A stretch of DNA of 64,000 nucleotides. It comes from JASLCR01 sp964384345 (GTDB lineage Bacteria > Patescibacteriota > Saccharimonadia > Saccharimonadales > Saccharimonadaceae). The notes under the pieces were generated by a model, which was not told the DNA's origin, made no database searches, and saw only the letters and a list, made by a program, of their open reading frames with translations. The stretch spans positions 1 to 64,000 of the forward strand of contig CAYLKD010000004.1 of the NCBI GenBank assembly GCA_964384345.1, read 5' to 3'. The translations under genes and the position numbers were made by a program. Each line of letters starts with the position of its first letter. Position 1 is the first letter of the stretch. Positions 1-8,838 of this stretch are shown here, one piece after another.

Positions 1-41
1 AATCGTAATAGTTATATACCACTTATGCTAAACTAAACGTA

Positions 42-773
42 ATGATTAAAAAAGCATTTGGATTTACACTTGTCGAAGTATTGATCGTCATCGTTGTCAT
101 CAGTATTCTAGCAGCTATCAGTGTCGTAGGATATAACGGAGCACAGCAGCATGCGGCACAAGCCAGCGTCCAAAGTGATCTCGATCAAGCAACGTCACTC
201 CTCAATACCTACCGCGTCGAGAACCACACCTATCCGCCAAATCTAGGCGGTACCACATTTGTCGCCTCACCAAATACAGCCATTGCAATGTATACTAATG
301 CGCCACAAACACCTCAATATGTCGGTTTGACAGCAGATCAAAATGCACAGCTATTTTTGAATACGTGTAATGGTCAGATGCCAATCGTTATTTCAGGGTC
401 GACCTACAATACCTCGTGTACATTTGCCGGCAATAATATCCACGCAGATGGACAGCGGGGCAGCAATATTGTTTGGAAAGGTCCCACAATTCAGCAATCA
501 GACATTGTGCTCACATGTGGTAGCGCGTGCACTACCGCCCAACAAACCATGATAAGCCTCTTCCAAAGCCAAGGAGGAACATTCCCAATACAAGTGCCAA
601 AAAATCAAGTTGCTCTGCCTGCACAAACAATGGTAACAACTGGACAGGCGACAAAATTCTGTCTTCAAGCTACCTCTGGAAGGTTTAATGGGGTCGTATT
701 TCATGCTTCAAGTGATTCTTCTGCGGTAGTGAGCGGTGTATGTCCAGCTAATCCAGAGCTACATTACCCATAA
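42..773 (+). CDS. Type IV pilin-like protein (prepilin)
   Basis: This is a 243-aa protein with a class III signal: a short basic leader (MIKKAFG), then FTLVEVL with Glu at mature position 5, then a hydrophobic stretch to about residue 30. That is the N-methylation/prepilin-peptidase signature, with cleavage expected after Gly7. The rest is a Thr/Gln/Asn-rich globular domain with several Cys residues (NTCNG, TSC, LTCGSAC, KFC, GVC) that could form disulphides outside the cell. It probably is a major or minor subunit of a type IV pilus, used by CPR bacteria for attachment or DNA uptake. No pilus assembly gene is visible here, and the gene lies at the left edge. No clear Shine-Dalgarno precedes the ATG. 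The pilin fold is secure; pilus versus pseudopilus cannot be decided. Confidence 0.85.
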   Translation: MIKKAFGFTLVEVLIVIVVISILAAISVVGYNGAQQHAAQASVQSDLDQATSLLNTYRVENHTYPPNLGGTTFVASPNTAIAMYTNAPQTPQYVGLTADQNAQLFLNTCNGQMPIVISGSTYNTSCTFAGNNIHADGQRGSNIVWKGPTIQQSDIVLTCGSACTTAQQTMISLFQSQGGTFPIQVPKNQVALPAQTMVTTGQATKFCLQATSGRFNGVVFHASSDSSAVVSGVCPANPELHYP

Positions 774-876
774 GTAGTAGCACCCATACCATACTTATGG
801 CATAAAGAAACTTCGAAGAAATTATTTACCATAAGCACAAATTATGTGGTATAGTTTAGTTAAATGAAAAATGTAT

Positions 877-905
877 TTGACATTGGGTAGTATTTGTTCT
901 ATAAT
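877..905 (+). promoter_or_regulatory. Perfect consensus sigma-70-type promoter
   Basis: TTGACA at 877-882, a 17-nt spacer and TATAAT at 900-905 match both hexamers and the optimal spacing exactly. Transcription should start near 912, giving a leader of about 40 nt that ends in GGAAGAGG ahead of the ATG at 954. It drives the sigma-region-4/HARE-HTH gene and probably the ATPase gene after it. This is the strongest-looking promoter in the window. Confidence 0.85.
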
Positions 906-953
906 TAGAGTAAATCATACATAAACCTATAATCTGGTGGGACAGGAAGAGGC

Positions 954-2018
954 ATGACAGAAATGGATCAAACAGCACAGGCAGACACGACTACCGACCT
1001 AAAGCGAGCTGTCGACGATATTTTAGACGTTATTGAGCAAGATCGTGAGAAAGAGATCGTTACACGCCGTTTTGGCTTGTATGACCGTAAGGAAACGCTC
1101 GAACAAATCGGTGAATTACTCGGCATTACCCGCGAACGTGTTCGCCAGCTTGAGAAGGCTATTCTTATTCGTCTTAAGATTGCAGCTCAGGACAACAAAG
1201 TTCCCTCAATTCGCGATGTTGAGCGCAGTATGATTCGTCACCTTTCAGAAAATGGTCGCGTGTCACGGGTCAGTGATTTGTCGGACAAAATGGTCAACGG
1301 CAAAGCTTCGCAGCAAGAAAAAGCTCACGTTAGCTTTATCGCAGAACTCTCGCCAAACTTGACCGTCGTAAATGAAAACGATCATTATCACCACGCCGTT
1401 GGCATCAAAGACCATGGTGACGAAAAGCAGGTCAAGAAAAGTGTTGATGAAATCGTCAAAACTGTCAAAGAACACGGTGCGCCAATCGTTACCGATGATT
1501 TGCACGCTAAGCTCAACTATGAGCATCCTGACCACGTACGGGCTACTGCGAGCGTCTCGAAAGACCTAGCACAACTCAAAGACCACTGGGGTCTTACAAA
1601 ATGGCCTACCGTTAATCCAAAGAACATCCGCGACAAAATCTATGTCATTCTAGCTGACAATGCTAAACCGATGCATTTTTCTGAAATTGCAGCAACAATT
1701 AAAGACAGTGATTTCAAACGTAAAGATGTCACAACTCAGGCAATTCACAACGAACTGATTAAAGACAAGCGATTTGTACTGATTGGACGCGGCATCTACG
1801 CACTCAGTAGCTGGGGCTACGAAAAGGGAACCGTCTCAGACATTATTACTGATGTACTTAAAAAAGCTGGCAAAGCGATGCACCGCGATGAGATCGTGCG
1901 TGAAGTTCTCAAGAGTCGTCAAGTCAAAGAGACAACTATCTTGCTTAATCTCCAGAGTAAGCCTCAGTTCAAGCGTGTGTCGAAGGCGACCTACGAGCTG
2001 GCTCCTGCAAAATCATAG
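954..2018 (+). CDS. Sigma-70 region 4 / HARE-HTH fusion regulator (RpoE delta-like)
   Basis: The protein has 354 aa. Residues about 20-75 look like sigma-70 region 4 (EKEIVTRRFGL, then ETLEQIGELLGITRERVRQLE, the classic -35-binding helix-turn-helix). The C-terminal part (about 220-350) has two HARE-HTH-like winged-helix units (RDKIYVILADNAKPMHFSEI... and SDIITDVLKKAGKAMHRDEI...), the domain found in the delta subunit of Firmicute RNA polymerase. Sigma regions 2 and 3 are missing, so it cannot be a complete sigma factor; an RNAP-associated regulator or DNA-binding protein is more likely. The start is set by the Shine-Dalgarno GGAAGAGG. It sits behind a perfect consensus promoter and before the conjugation-type ATPase gene. 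Domain calls are firm; function is inferred. Confidence 0.8.
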   Translation: MTEMDQTAQADTTTDLKRAVDDILDVIEQDREKEIVTRRFGLYDRKETLEQIGELLGITRERVRQLEKAILIRLKIAAQDNKVPSIRDVERSMIRHLSENGRVSRVSDLSDKMVNGKASQQEKAHVSFIAELSPNLTVVNENDHYHHAVGIKDHGDEKQVKKSVDEIVKTVKEHGAPIVTDDLHAKLNYEHPDHVRATASVSKDLAQLKDHWGLTKWPTVNPKNIRDKIYVILADNAKPMHFSEIAATIKDSDFKRKDVTTQAIHNELIKDKRFVLIGRGIYALSSWGYEKGTVSDIITDVLKKAGKAMHRDEIVREVLKSRQVKETTILLNLQSKPQFKRVSKATYELAPAKS

Positions 2019-2088
2019 TCTATTATTGCTAATCCGTGGTTGCATTGGCAGCCGTGGGATGGGAAGATAGAGGAAGAAGAAAAGGGTT

Positions 2089-4848
2089 ATGGCTATAGTC
2101 TTGTGGTTTATTGTTATGCTTCTACAGTGGTACGTATGGATTCCGATAGTCCTAGTATTGCTCTATTTGACGTGGCGAAATTATCAAACAGCGGACATTA
2201 AGCCGATTACTGAGAGTATTTTACTCATTCTTGAGATACCGCGCGCAAATGATAAGTCGGAACTTGCCGCTGAGCAGCTATTTGCCAGTCTCCATGGCAT
2301 ACTTCGAGACAACAAAGAACTGAAACTAAATAAAGGCATCCAGGAACACCTAAGTTTTGAGGTTGCTTCAATCAATGGTCAAATCCGTTTTTATGTCTGG
2401 GTTCCAAAATCGCTGCAGAGTTTTGTGGAAGGGCAGATCTATTCACAGTATCCAACTGTCCAGATTCATAAAGCCGACGAGGACTACACATCACATGATC
2501 GCCAGCACAGCGTAATCTACACCGATGAGATCGTATTATCCGAAAACGAAATGCTGCCGATCAAGACTTTTCAAAGCTTTGAAGTTGATCCATTAGCCGG
2601 TATAACCGGAACACTTGCAAAACTCGAGGATACTGGTGAAGAGTTATGGATCCAGGTACTTGCTCGTCCATTAGCTGATGACTGGCACAAAGCTTCTGAC
2701 CGTTGGATACAATCCGTTAGAGGCGGTAATCCGTTCAATGGTTTATTTGGTGGTCAAGGCTTTAGTATGCACTGGTTTGTGACATTTTTTGAAGCATTGT
2801 GGAAACCACCAGAAGCGACGACTGGGGCATCGGGTGAAAAGATATTGTCGGAGCGTGAAAAGACACGCATCGCTGAAGCTGAGAAAAAAGCGACTAAACT
2901 TGGATACCAGACCAAAATTCGCTTAGCGTACCTCGGTGAAAGTCAGATAAACGCAAAACTACAGATGCAAGCTATTATTGGTACATTTAAGCAGTTTAAC
3001 AGTACTAATCTGAATGGTTTCAAGGGCAGGGGAGGCAGCTTCAAGCCTGAAGAACTGCAACTATATAAACAACGTACTTTTACAGATAATGGATTTATTT
3101 TGAATATTGAAGAGCTCGCCTCAGTGTTCCATCTACCGCACACTAATGTGGAAACACCAAACATCGTCTGGGCTAGCAGTAAAACCGCTGAGCCTCCTGC
3201 CAAACTACCGATAATCACTGGTAATGATGCTATCGATGAAAACATTTCAGCTTTTGGAATGACAAATTTTCGTGGCATCAACCACCAATTCGGTATGCTG
3301 CGCTCAGATCGTTCACGACACGTCTATATCATCGGTCAAACCGGAGCAGGGAAGACTGGTACACTTGAACTGTTCGCGCTGTCGGATATTTTTCATGGAC
3401 ACGGGTACGCAATCATTGACCCGCACGGTGACTTTGCCGTCAATAACTTAAAGTTTATTCCAGGTTCACGACTTAAAGACGTCGTGTACTTTAACCCAGC
3501 CGATACAGCGTTCCCACTCGGATTCAATCCGCTCGAAGTTACGGATCCTAATATGAAAACAAATATTAGCTCTGAAGTGATAGGAGTTCTCAAGCGCATG
3601 TTCGGCGAAAGCTGGGGACCACGGCTTGAGTATATCCTACGTTATACCATTTTGGCCTTACTTGATCGTCCCGAAACAACAATGCTGGATATAACACGCA
3701 TGTTAACAGACAAAAAGTTTCGAAAGGACACGCTTAGTTATTGCAAGGACAGTGTCGTATTACAATTTTGGAACGTCGAGTTTGCCAGCTGGAATGATAA
3801 ATTTCAAGCAGAAGCAATTGCCCCTGTACTCAATAAAGTCGGCGCGTTTACCGCGAATCCTATTATTCGTAACATCATTGGCCAACCGAAGAGTACCTTT
3901 AACATCCGCCAAATCATGGATGAAGGGAAGATACTAGTGGTGAATCTTTCGAAGGGACTCATAGGTGAGGACAACGCAGCGATCTTAGGGTCATTTATCG
4001 TTACAAAAATACAGCTAGCCGCTATGAGCCGCCAAGACATTCCAAATGTCGAAGATCGTCGTCCATTTTACCTCTACGTTGACGAGTTCCAGAACTTTGC
4101 AACTGACTCGTTTGCAACTATTCTATCTGAAGCACGTAAGTATGGACTCAATTTGACCGTTGCAAACCAATATATTTCGCAAATGTCAGATACCGTACGC
4201 GACGCCGTCTTTGGTAACGTTGGAACAATGCTCTGTTTTCGCGTGTCGGCTGATGACTCTCCTATTTTATCGAAGCAATTTGAGCCGAATTTTGAAGCAC
4301 TTGATCTTCTCCAGATGCATAATCGCAACTTTGTGATAAATATGGTAATCGGCGGCGAAAAGACACCGGCATTTAGCGCACGCACGTTGAGTCTGCCTCC
4401 CGCACAGACGGACAATGTAGAGCAGATTGTCGCGAATACTCGGCTCAACTATAGTCGTAATCGTGCAGATATCGAAGAAGAGATTAATACTGCGATTAAT
4501 GCGACACATCTTGCACAAGCTGCTCAATTAGCTCCTCAAAGTCGTACAATGGCAGCTAAGTGGCCAGTAGGCGATTCAGCACTTAGTAGCAAGCCCGCAA
4601 TGCCCAGTGCTTCCCTGGCTTCGACAAGCGATCCAGTTTCGCAGCCTACAGCCGATCCGATGCAAGATGCACCTGTCAAGAAAAAGCGTACCAGAAGCCG
4701 CAAGAAGAAATCCGATACCACTACAGCTACTAGCATAGCGGCATCCTCAGCTCCTCCGCCGCGTCAGAACACAGCAGCACAGCGTACAGTATCTGCATCT
4801 CCAGCAAAGCCCAGAGGCGAAGATCCAACACGACTGCAGCTTCGATAG
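2089..4848 (+). CDS. VirD4/TraD-like type IV secretion or conjugation ATPase
   Basis: A 919-aa protein with a hydrophobic N-terminus (about residues 2-28, one or two membrane spans), a long middle region, and a RecA-like ATPase core. Walker A is GQTGAGKT (about residues 416-423) and is followed by the AIIDPHGDFA motif typical of this class. Walker B is YVDEFQNF near residue 664, and SEARKYGLNLTVANQY resembles the sensor region of TraD/VirD4 coupling proteins. The C-terminal 100 residues are Ala/Pro/Ser-rich with a Lys/Arg cluster, probably disordered and possibly DNA-binding. Such membrane-anchored DNA-pumping ATPases occur in CPR genomes, often without a full secretion system, as here. It may act in DNA transfer or uptake with the upstream pilin; that link is inferred from position only. 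Confidence 0.75.
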   Translation: MAIVLWFIVMLLQWYVWIPIVLVLLYLTWRNYQTADIKPITESILLILEIPRANDKSELAAEQLFASLHGILRDNKELKLNKGIQEHLSFEVASINGQIRFYVWVPKSLQSFVEGQIYSQYPTVQIHKADEDYTSHDRQHSVIYTDEIVLSENEMLPIKTFQSFEVDPLAGITGTLAKLEDTGEELWIQVLARPLADDWHKASDRWIQSVRGGNPFNGLFGGQGFSMHWFVTFFEALWKPPEATTGASGEKILSEREKTRIAEAEKKATKLGYQTKIRLAYLGESQINAKLQMQAIIGTFKQFNSTNLNGFKGRGGSFKPEELQLYKQRTFTDNGFILNIEELASVFHLPHTNVETPNIVWASSKTAEPPAKLPIITGNDAIDENISAFGMTNFRGINHQFGMLRSDRSRHVYIIGQTGAGKTGTLELFALSDIFHGHGYAIIDPHGDFAVNNLKFIPGSRLKDVVYFNPADTAFPLGFNPLEVTDPNMKTNISSEVIGVLKRMFGESWGPRLEYILRYTILALLDRPETTMLDITRMLTDKKFRKDTLSYCKDSVVLQFWNVEFASWNDKFQAEAIAPVLNKVGAFTANPIIRNIIGQPKSTFNIRQIMDEGKILVVNLSKGLIGEDNAAILGSFIVTKIQLAAMSRQDIPNVEDRRPFYLYVDEFQNFATDSFATILSEARKYGLNLTVANQYISQMSDTVRDAVFGNVGTMLCFRVSADDSPILSKQFEPNFEALDLLQMHNRNFVINMVIGGEKTPAFSARTLSLPPAQTDNVEQIVANTRLNYSRNRADIEEEINTAINATHLAQAAQLAPQSRTMAAKWPVGDSALSSKPAMPSASLASTSDPVSQPTADPMQDAPVKKKRTRSRKKKSDTTTATSIAASSAPPPRQNTAAQRTVSASPAKPRGEDPTRLQLR

Positions 4849-5480
4849 TGCAGGTTAGTGCATAGTCTCTTCAAGCAGCTTAAAAATATGCATCAAGACA
4901 CTGGAACATAAATAGAACTTAGTACAGATTACGCTGGCGTATATAAAAATATTTTAAAATCATATGAATAGTATGGCAACAGAAAAAAATAGCATTCAGA
5001 ACAAACAGTGAAGCCACTCATAAAATTAATGATTTTGCAAAATAGGGTAGCTATGGACCGTAGAAAAAGATAAATATATAGTAATATCTAGAGTGTAATT
5101 ATACGTCGCACAATATATCTTTTACGACATACGTATTGATTATTAAAGATGAAGGTTATGCCTTAATTGAGGGGAGTTATCTACGGACTACCACTGTTAA
5201 ACTGCCATACATACGTACGCTGACACATATTTAATACTTTTAAACGTGCGTCTTCCAATTGGTCCTGAGCTACTAGAACGATGATCGGATCAATATAACT
5301 TTTCCACAACAAGCCGCGACTTGTATGCATTATTTGCTTTTTTTGTTTTTTTGTTGTCTCCCCTACTTTTTCGGTATAGTTCTCTGCCATTTGCTTTTTT
5401 GCAATATTATATTTTCATATAGTTATTTTACTGAAGAACAGAAATAGAACATCGAGTAGTGCAGTAGAGGATTACCTGCC
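4849..5480. other. AT-rich gap of about 630 bp, nearly gene-free
   Basis: This stretch separates the + strand ATPase gene from the - strand dcw cluster, so it is the convergent end of both. It is clearly more AT-rich than the flanks and has a homopolymeric T/A block around 5337-5365. I see no tRNA, terminator hairpin or repeat array. The only coding candidate is a 69-codon minus-strand frame (5181-5390), listed separately with low confidence. Confidence 0.5.
5181..5390 (-). CDS. Possible small hypothetical protein (69 aa)
   Basis: The reading frame starts with ATG at 5390 and encodes a Lys-rich N-terminal third followed by a more protein-like part (SYIDPIIVLVAQDQLEDARL...). A TATAAT lies about 15 nt before the ATG, but no Shine-Dalgarno is visible. 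I recognise no family. It is the only plausible coding region in the AT-rich gap. The residue composition is reasonable, but the surrounding low-complexity A/T tracts make a chance frame possible. Confidence 0.3.
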   Translation of the reverse strand: MAENYTEKVGETTKKQKKQIMHTSRGLLWKSYIDPIIVLVAQDQLEDARLKVLNMCQRTYVWQFNSGSP

Positions 5481-6422
5481 CTACTTGTAAAATGCCTTCC
5501 CTTTTACGCGAACATCGACATACTGAGGCGTAATAGACTTTGAGGCCAGAAACGGTATTATCCGTGAGATATCTTCGGTCTGCTCCCCTGCCGAGCGATC
5601 AACAGATAATCGAGCAACATACGAGACACTGGCAATCTGTATTTCAAGTTGCCGAGTAGTCAGTAAAGGTATCGTCGCCTGAGTTACTGTATAGCCTCTT
5701 TGGCGCATATCTCCAACAACTGCACCAACAAAACTAAGGAATCGGTGACTTGTGACTACTGCGTCAGATCCGGATAGAGATCCATTTTTATCGATCACCT
5801 CAACAGCAGGTGTTTGATATGCATTATGCGCAAAGACAATCCCGTCTGCATCGACGAATTCATTTGCTCCATTTATACTCCAGCGCACAACCGGTTGACG
5901 TAGCGTCAGTAATAATTCACCAGATCCAAAATTTCCTGTCAGTGCAACGTCGAGGGATTTTATTTCAGGGTACTGCAGTTGTAAATAGCCCAGCAAACTA
6001 GTTTTATCGAGTGAAGGATAAAATCTTTCAAAAGGATGTTTATTCAAATACTCATTCATACTCTGCTCATAATTGGTTTGCAGTGGCAAAGGCACCGACG
6101 CGCCAGCAACATGTACTATAACAGTCGCGAGCAGTTGACTTACGAATAAATAGACAAATAACGCAGCAATAATTATTATTGTTAATCGTGCCATTAGTGA
6201 ACGTCGAGTACGCGCGAGATGATGAATATGTGCACGCGGCGATAAAATAGTAGCGTTGTTTTCGCCGCTGCTGCTGATGTCCTTCGAAGAACTTCCCGTC
6301 AATGTTTGACCGCGTCGAAATTGATGACGTGATGATGCCGTCTCACGCGTTTCATCGTGGCGAGTACGTTGACGTCGATTCGGGATATCTGCTTGCTGCT
6401 GCCGCTTTGTAATTAGCTTCAT
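5481..6422 (-). CDS. ftsQ: Cell division protein FtsQ (POTRA domain)
   Basis: The 313-aa protein has a long basic cytoplasmic N-terminus (Arg/Gln/His-rich, about 75 residues), one membrane segment (LTIIIIAALFVYLFVSQLL, about residues 77-97) and an extracytoplasmic region with the POTRA-type pattern (LGYLQLQYPEIKSLDVAL..., VVRWSINGANEFVDADGIVF). FtsQ/DivIB links early and late divisome proteins and works with FtsL and FtsB. It is the last gene of the dcw cluster, 27 nt downstream of murG. TACAAT 11 nt before the ATG could give it a promoter of its own. The long charged N-terminus is unusual. The family call rests on membrane topology, the POTRA pattern and position. Confidence 0.8.
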   Translation of the reverse strand: MKLITKRQQQADIPNRRQRTRHDETRETASSRHQFRRGQTLTGSSSKDISSSGENNATILSPRAHIHHLARTRRSLMARLTIIIIAALFVYLFVSQLLATVIVHVAGASVPLPLQTNYEQSMNEYLNKHPFERFYPSLDKTSLLGYLQLQYPEIKSLDVALTGNFGSGELLLTLRQPVVRWSINGANEFVDADGIVFAHNAYQTPAVEVIDKNGSLSGSDAVVTSHRFLSFVGAVVGDMRQRGYTVTQATIPLLTTRQLEIQIASVSYVARLSVDRSAGEQTEDISRIIPFLASKSITPQYVDVRVKGKAFYK

Positions 6423-6449
6423 ATACTCATCTGATTGTAACAGATACCG

Positions 6450-7616
6450 CTACTGTTTATCAGCTGCTGCAACAACTATTGCAGCCATATCGGTCGCAGC
6501 ATCAGGCTTTGCAAATACGTGGATAGCATTCGACATTGTTTCGAGAGTCTTTGGATTGAGCACCAGTGCAGTCAATGTATCAAGTAGTTCATGTGGACGA
6601 GCCAATAATTCTTTTTCATTGATAACTACCGCCGCACCGTGGTCTTCGTACATTTTGGCATTTTTTAATTGGTGACCACCAGTCAAATATGGGCTTGGGA
6701 TAATGATAGTGGGCTTCGCAAGTGCCGCAAGCTCATTCAGAGTTGTAGCACCAGCTCTCGTTACGACCACATCTGCTGCAGCAAGCGTATGGGTAATGAG
6801 ATCACCCTGAATAAAATCATACAACTTGAAATGTGCATCATCCACATCAGCCAACTTTTTCTGTAATTGTGCATACTGTTTTGAACCACTCAGTAGGACA
6901 ACATCCGCAAATGCCAAAAGCTCTTGATAAATAGAAACTGTTGCTTCATTGATCGCATCTGCACCGAGCCCACCACCAGTGATGACAATCAACGGCCGTC
7001 TCGGATCGAATCCAAGTTCACTCTTGAAAGCATTCTGTTCATCGACGGTGTAGCGTTTATATGATTCTTTAACTGGTATACCAATATAGTGCATCTTCTC
7101 AGTCGGATAGGTGTAGTGCTCGCTTGGAGCTCCGGTAGCAATTTTTACCGCCCAGCGTGCTAACACACGATTAGCAAGTCCAGGGTGCACGTCTGAGTCA
7201 TGAAGAACGACCGGTATACGAAGCACTTGTGCCGCAAGTCCTACGGGCAAGCACACGTATCCTCCCTTACAAAAGACAACATCAGGTCGCCATAGTACTA
7301 GTTTGATTAGACTCTGAATAGTACCCATCAGGATATAGACGCTGTCACGAATATTTGGCAATACGATTGTTTTAAACCGAAGCAGTTGCTTCCACACAGA
7401 GAGATTATGATACCGTCGAAACTTACCAGCAAAGATAGTATCGACTTGTACCTCGGTTTTTACCTGCTGCATCGTTTCTACGGTTTTCTGGGCAAAAGAT
7501 CGGTCGGTCCAAACTCGTACGTCAGCGTCAGGATATGTTATGAGTAATGCATTAAGCACGGCTGCGATTGGTGTGACGTGTCCGCCCGATCCCCCGCCGG
7601 CTGCGAGAATCTTCAT
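6450..7616 (-). CDS. murG: UDP-GlcNAc:undecaprenyl-PP-MurNAc-pentapeptide GlcNAc transferase MurG
   Basis: This GT28 glycosyltransferase (388 aa) converts lipid I to lipid II on the inner face of the membrane. The N-terminal glycine loop GGGSGGHVTP (residues 7-16) is diagnostic. The C-terminal donor-binding region contains VITGGGLGAD, RAGATTLNELAA and PSPYLTGGHQLKNA, the UDP-GlcNAc site. Length is slightly above the usual 355-365. Its ATG at 7616 lies inside the 3' end of ftsW, so the two genes overlap by 65 nt in different frames; AAAGGG 6 nt before the ATG is a fair Shine-Dalgarno. Identity is secure. Confidence 0.95.
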   Translation of the reverse strand: MKILAAGGGSGGHVTPIAAVLNALLITYPDADVRVWTDRSFAQKTVETMQQVKTEVQVDTIFAGKFRRYHNLSVWKQLLRFKTIVLPNIRDSVYILMGTIQSLIKLVLWRPDVVFCKGGYVCLPVGLAAQVLRIPVVLHDSDVHPGLANRVLARWAVKIATGAPSEHYTYPTEKMHYIGIPVKESYKRYTVDEQNAFKSELGFDPRRPLIVITGGGLGADAINEATVSIYQELLAFADVVLLSGSKQYAQLQKKLADVDDAHFKLYDFIQGDLITHTLAAADVVVTRAGATTLNELAALAKPTIIIPSPYLTGGHQLKNAKMYEDHGAAVVINEKELLARPHELLDTLTALVLNPKTLETMSNAIHVFAKPDAATDMAAIVVAAADKQ

Positions 7617-8838
7617 TGTATACCCTTTCTAATTTGGTTTCATTTATAGTATAGCGTGATAACTGAAAAACCAGTCCAAGTGCCCCTGCAATAAATACCA
7701 TACTGGTACCGCCAAAGCTGAGTAACGGCAATGTAATACCTGTAAGCGGAGCGAGTCCTGTCATCGCAGCTATGTTAAGGAGTACGTGCGAGCCTAACCA
7801 GCCGAATACACCTATAACAATCAATCTCATCGACATATTCTCTAGATGATCTGCAATAGTCAGGAGTCTGAGTAAGAGTGCTGCAAATATTACCAAAATA
7901 GTCGTCAAACCGACGAAGCCAAATGTTTCTCCCATCACAGCAAAAACAGAATCATTAATCACTTCTGGTAGATAGCCAGTAGCCTGCACGCTATTGCCAA
8001 TTCCTACCCCAGTCAAACCTCCACTGCCAATAGCTATTTTTGCGTGAGTAATGTGATAGTTTTCAGCGTCCGAACTAGCCGATGTATTATCACCGGCAAA
8101 AAAGGTCGCAATTCGTTCCATACGATGCGGTGCAATAATAATCAGCAAAACACCGAGTGCGGCGATGCCTCCAAGAAGTATCATACCGACTCGCTTATTA
8201 ATCCCTGCAGTCGTAAACATCGCTATAACTATCGCAATCAGGGCGATGCCAGTGCCCATATCTTTTTGCAAATAGATGACAAAGAATATAATTACGGCCA
8301 TAAGTATGCCGACCGGTACAAGAGTAACTTCCCTGTCGCTGACTTTATTTTCATTAAAACGACTTCCTAACAGCCCGGCCATCATCAGTAATAATGCAAA
8401 TTTCAAAAATTCTGCAGGCTGAACGCTTCCGAGAGGCCCCAGATCAAACCAACGACAGGCTCCAAGCGAACACTGAGCAATACCGAGTTTCAATGCACCA
8501 GCAACAGCTAGAACGGCACATGCAGCAAGTGCTATCACCACGAGGGTGCGTGCATGTTTTTGAATGAATGACAGCGGTGCTTTGGCAAATATCGTAAAAG
8601 CGGCAAGTGACAAAAGTAGGCTGACTGCTTGCTTGAGAAAAAAATACGTACTGCTATAGTTGTCAGTGTTGTACGCTTGATTGAGTACATGCGCTCGCTG
8701 CGGTCCTATGGCGTACATGACAATTAAACCAAGTAGCATAAGTAGTCCCATGCACAGTATGATCATATAATCAGGACGATGCTTTCGAGAAGAGGTCGCT
8801 TGGTACGTTAGCGCAGCGTCTTGATGTCGACGACTCAC
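7552..8838 (-). CDS. ftsW: Division-specific SEDS glycosyltransferase FtsW
   Basis: This 428-aa polytopic protein has about ten membrane segments and SEDS family signatures: LGPLGSVQPAEFLKF, GIGNSVQATGYLPE, NDSVFAVMGETFGFVG and LPLLSFGGTSM. FtsW polymerises lipid II at the septum together with the class B PBP encoded two genes upstream. The start is GTG; its G is shared with the last base of the mraY TAG stop, a 1-nt overlap that implies translational coupling. The C-terminal Arg-rich tail (about 30 residues) overlaps the murG start. RodA is the alternative, but the dcw context favours FtsW. Confidence 0.93.
   Translation of the reverse strand: MSRRHQDAALTYQATSSRKHRPDYMIILCMGLLMLLGLIVMYAIGPQRAHVLNQAYNTDNYSSTYFFLKQAVSLLLSLAAFTIFAKAPLSFIQKHARTLVVIALAACAVLAVAGALKLGIAQCSLGACRWFDLGPLGSVQPAEFLKFALLLMMAGLLGSRFNENKVSDREVTLVPVGILMAVIIFFVIYLQKDMGTGIALIAIVIAMFTTAGINKRVGMILLGGIAALGVLLIIIAPHRMERIATFFAGDNTSASSDAENYHITHAKIAIGSGGLTGVGIGNSVQATGYLPEVINDSVFAVMGETFGFVGLTTILVIFAALLLRLLTIADHLENMSMRLIVIGVFGWLGSHVLLNIAAMTGLAPLTGITLPLLSFGGTSMVFIAGALGLVFQLSRYTINETKLERVYNEDSRSRRGIGRTRHTNRSRA

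Noticed and set aside
4849..5480. tRNA or ncRNA in the AT-rich gap
   Set aside because: No cloverleaf, no T-loop consensus and no stable stem found by eye.
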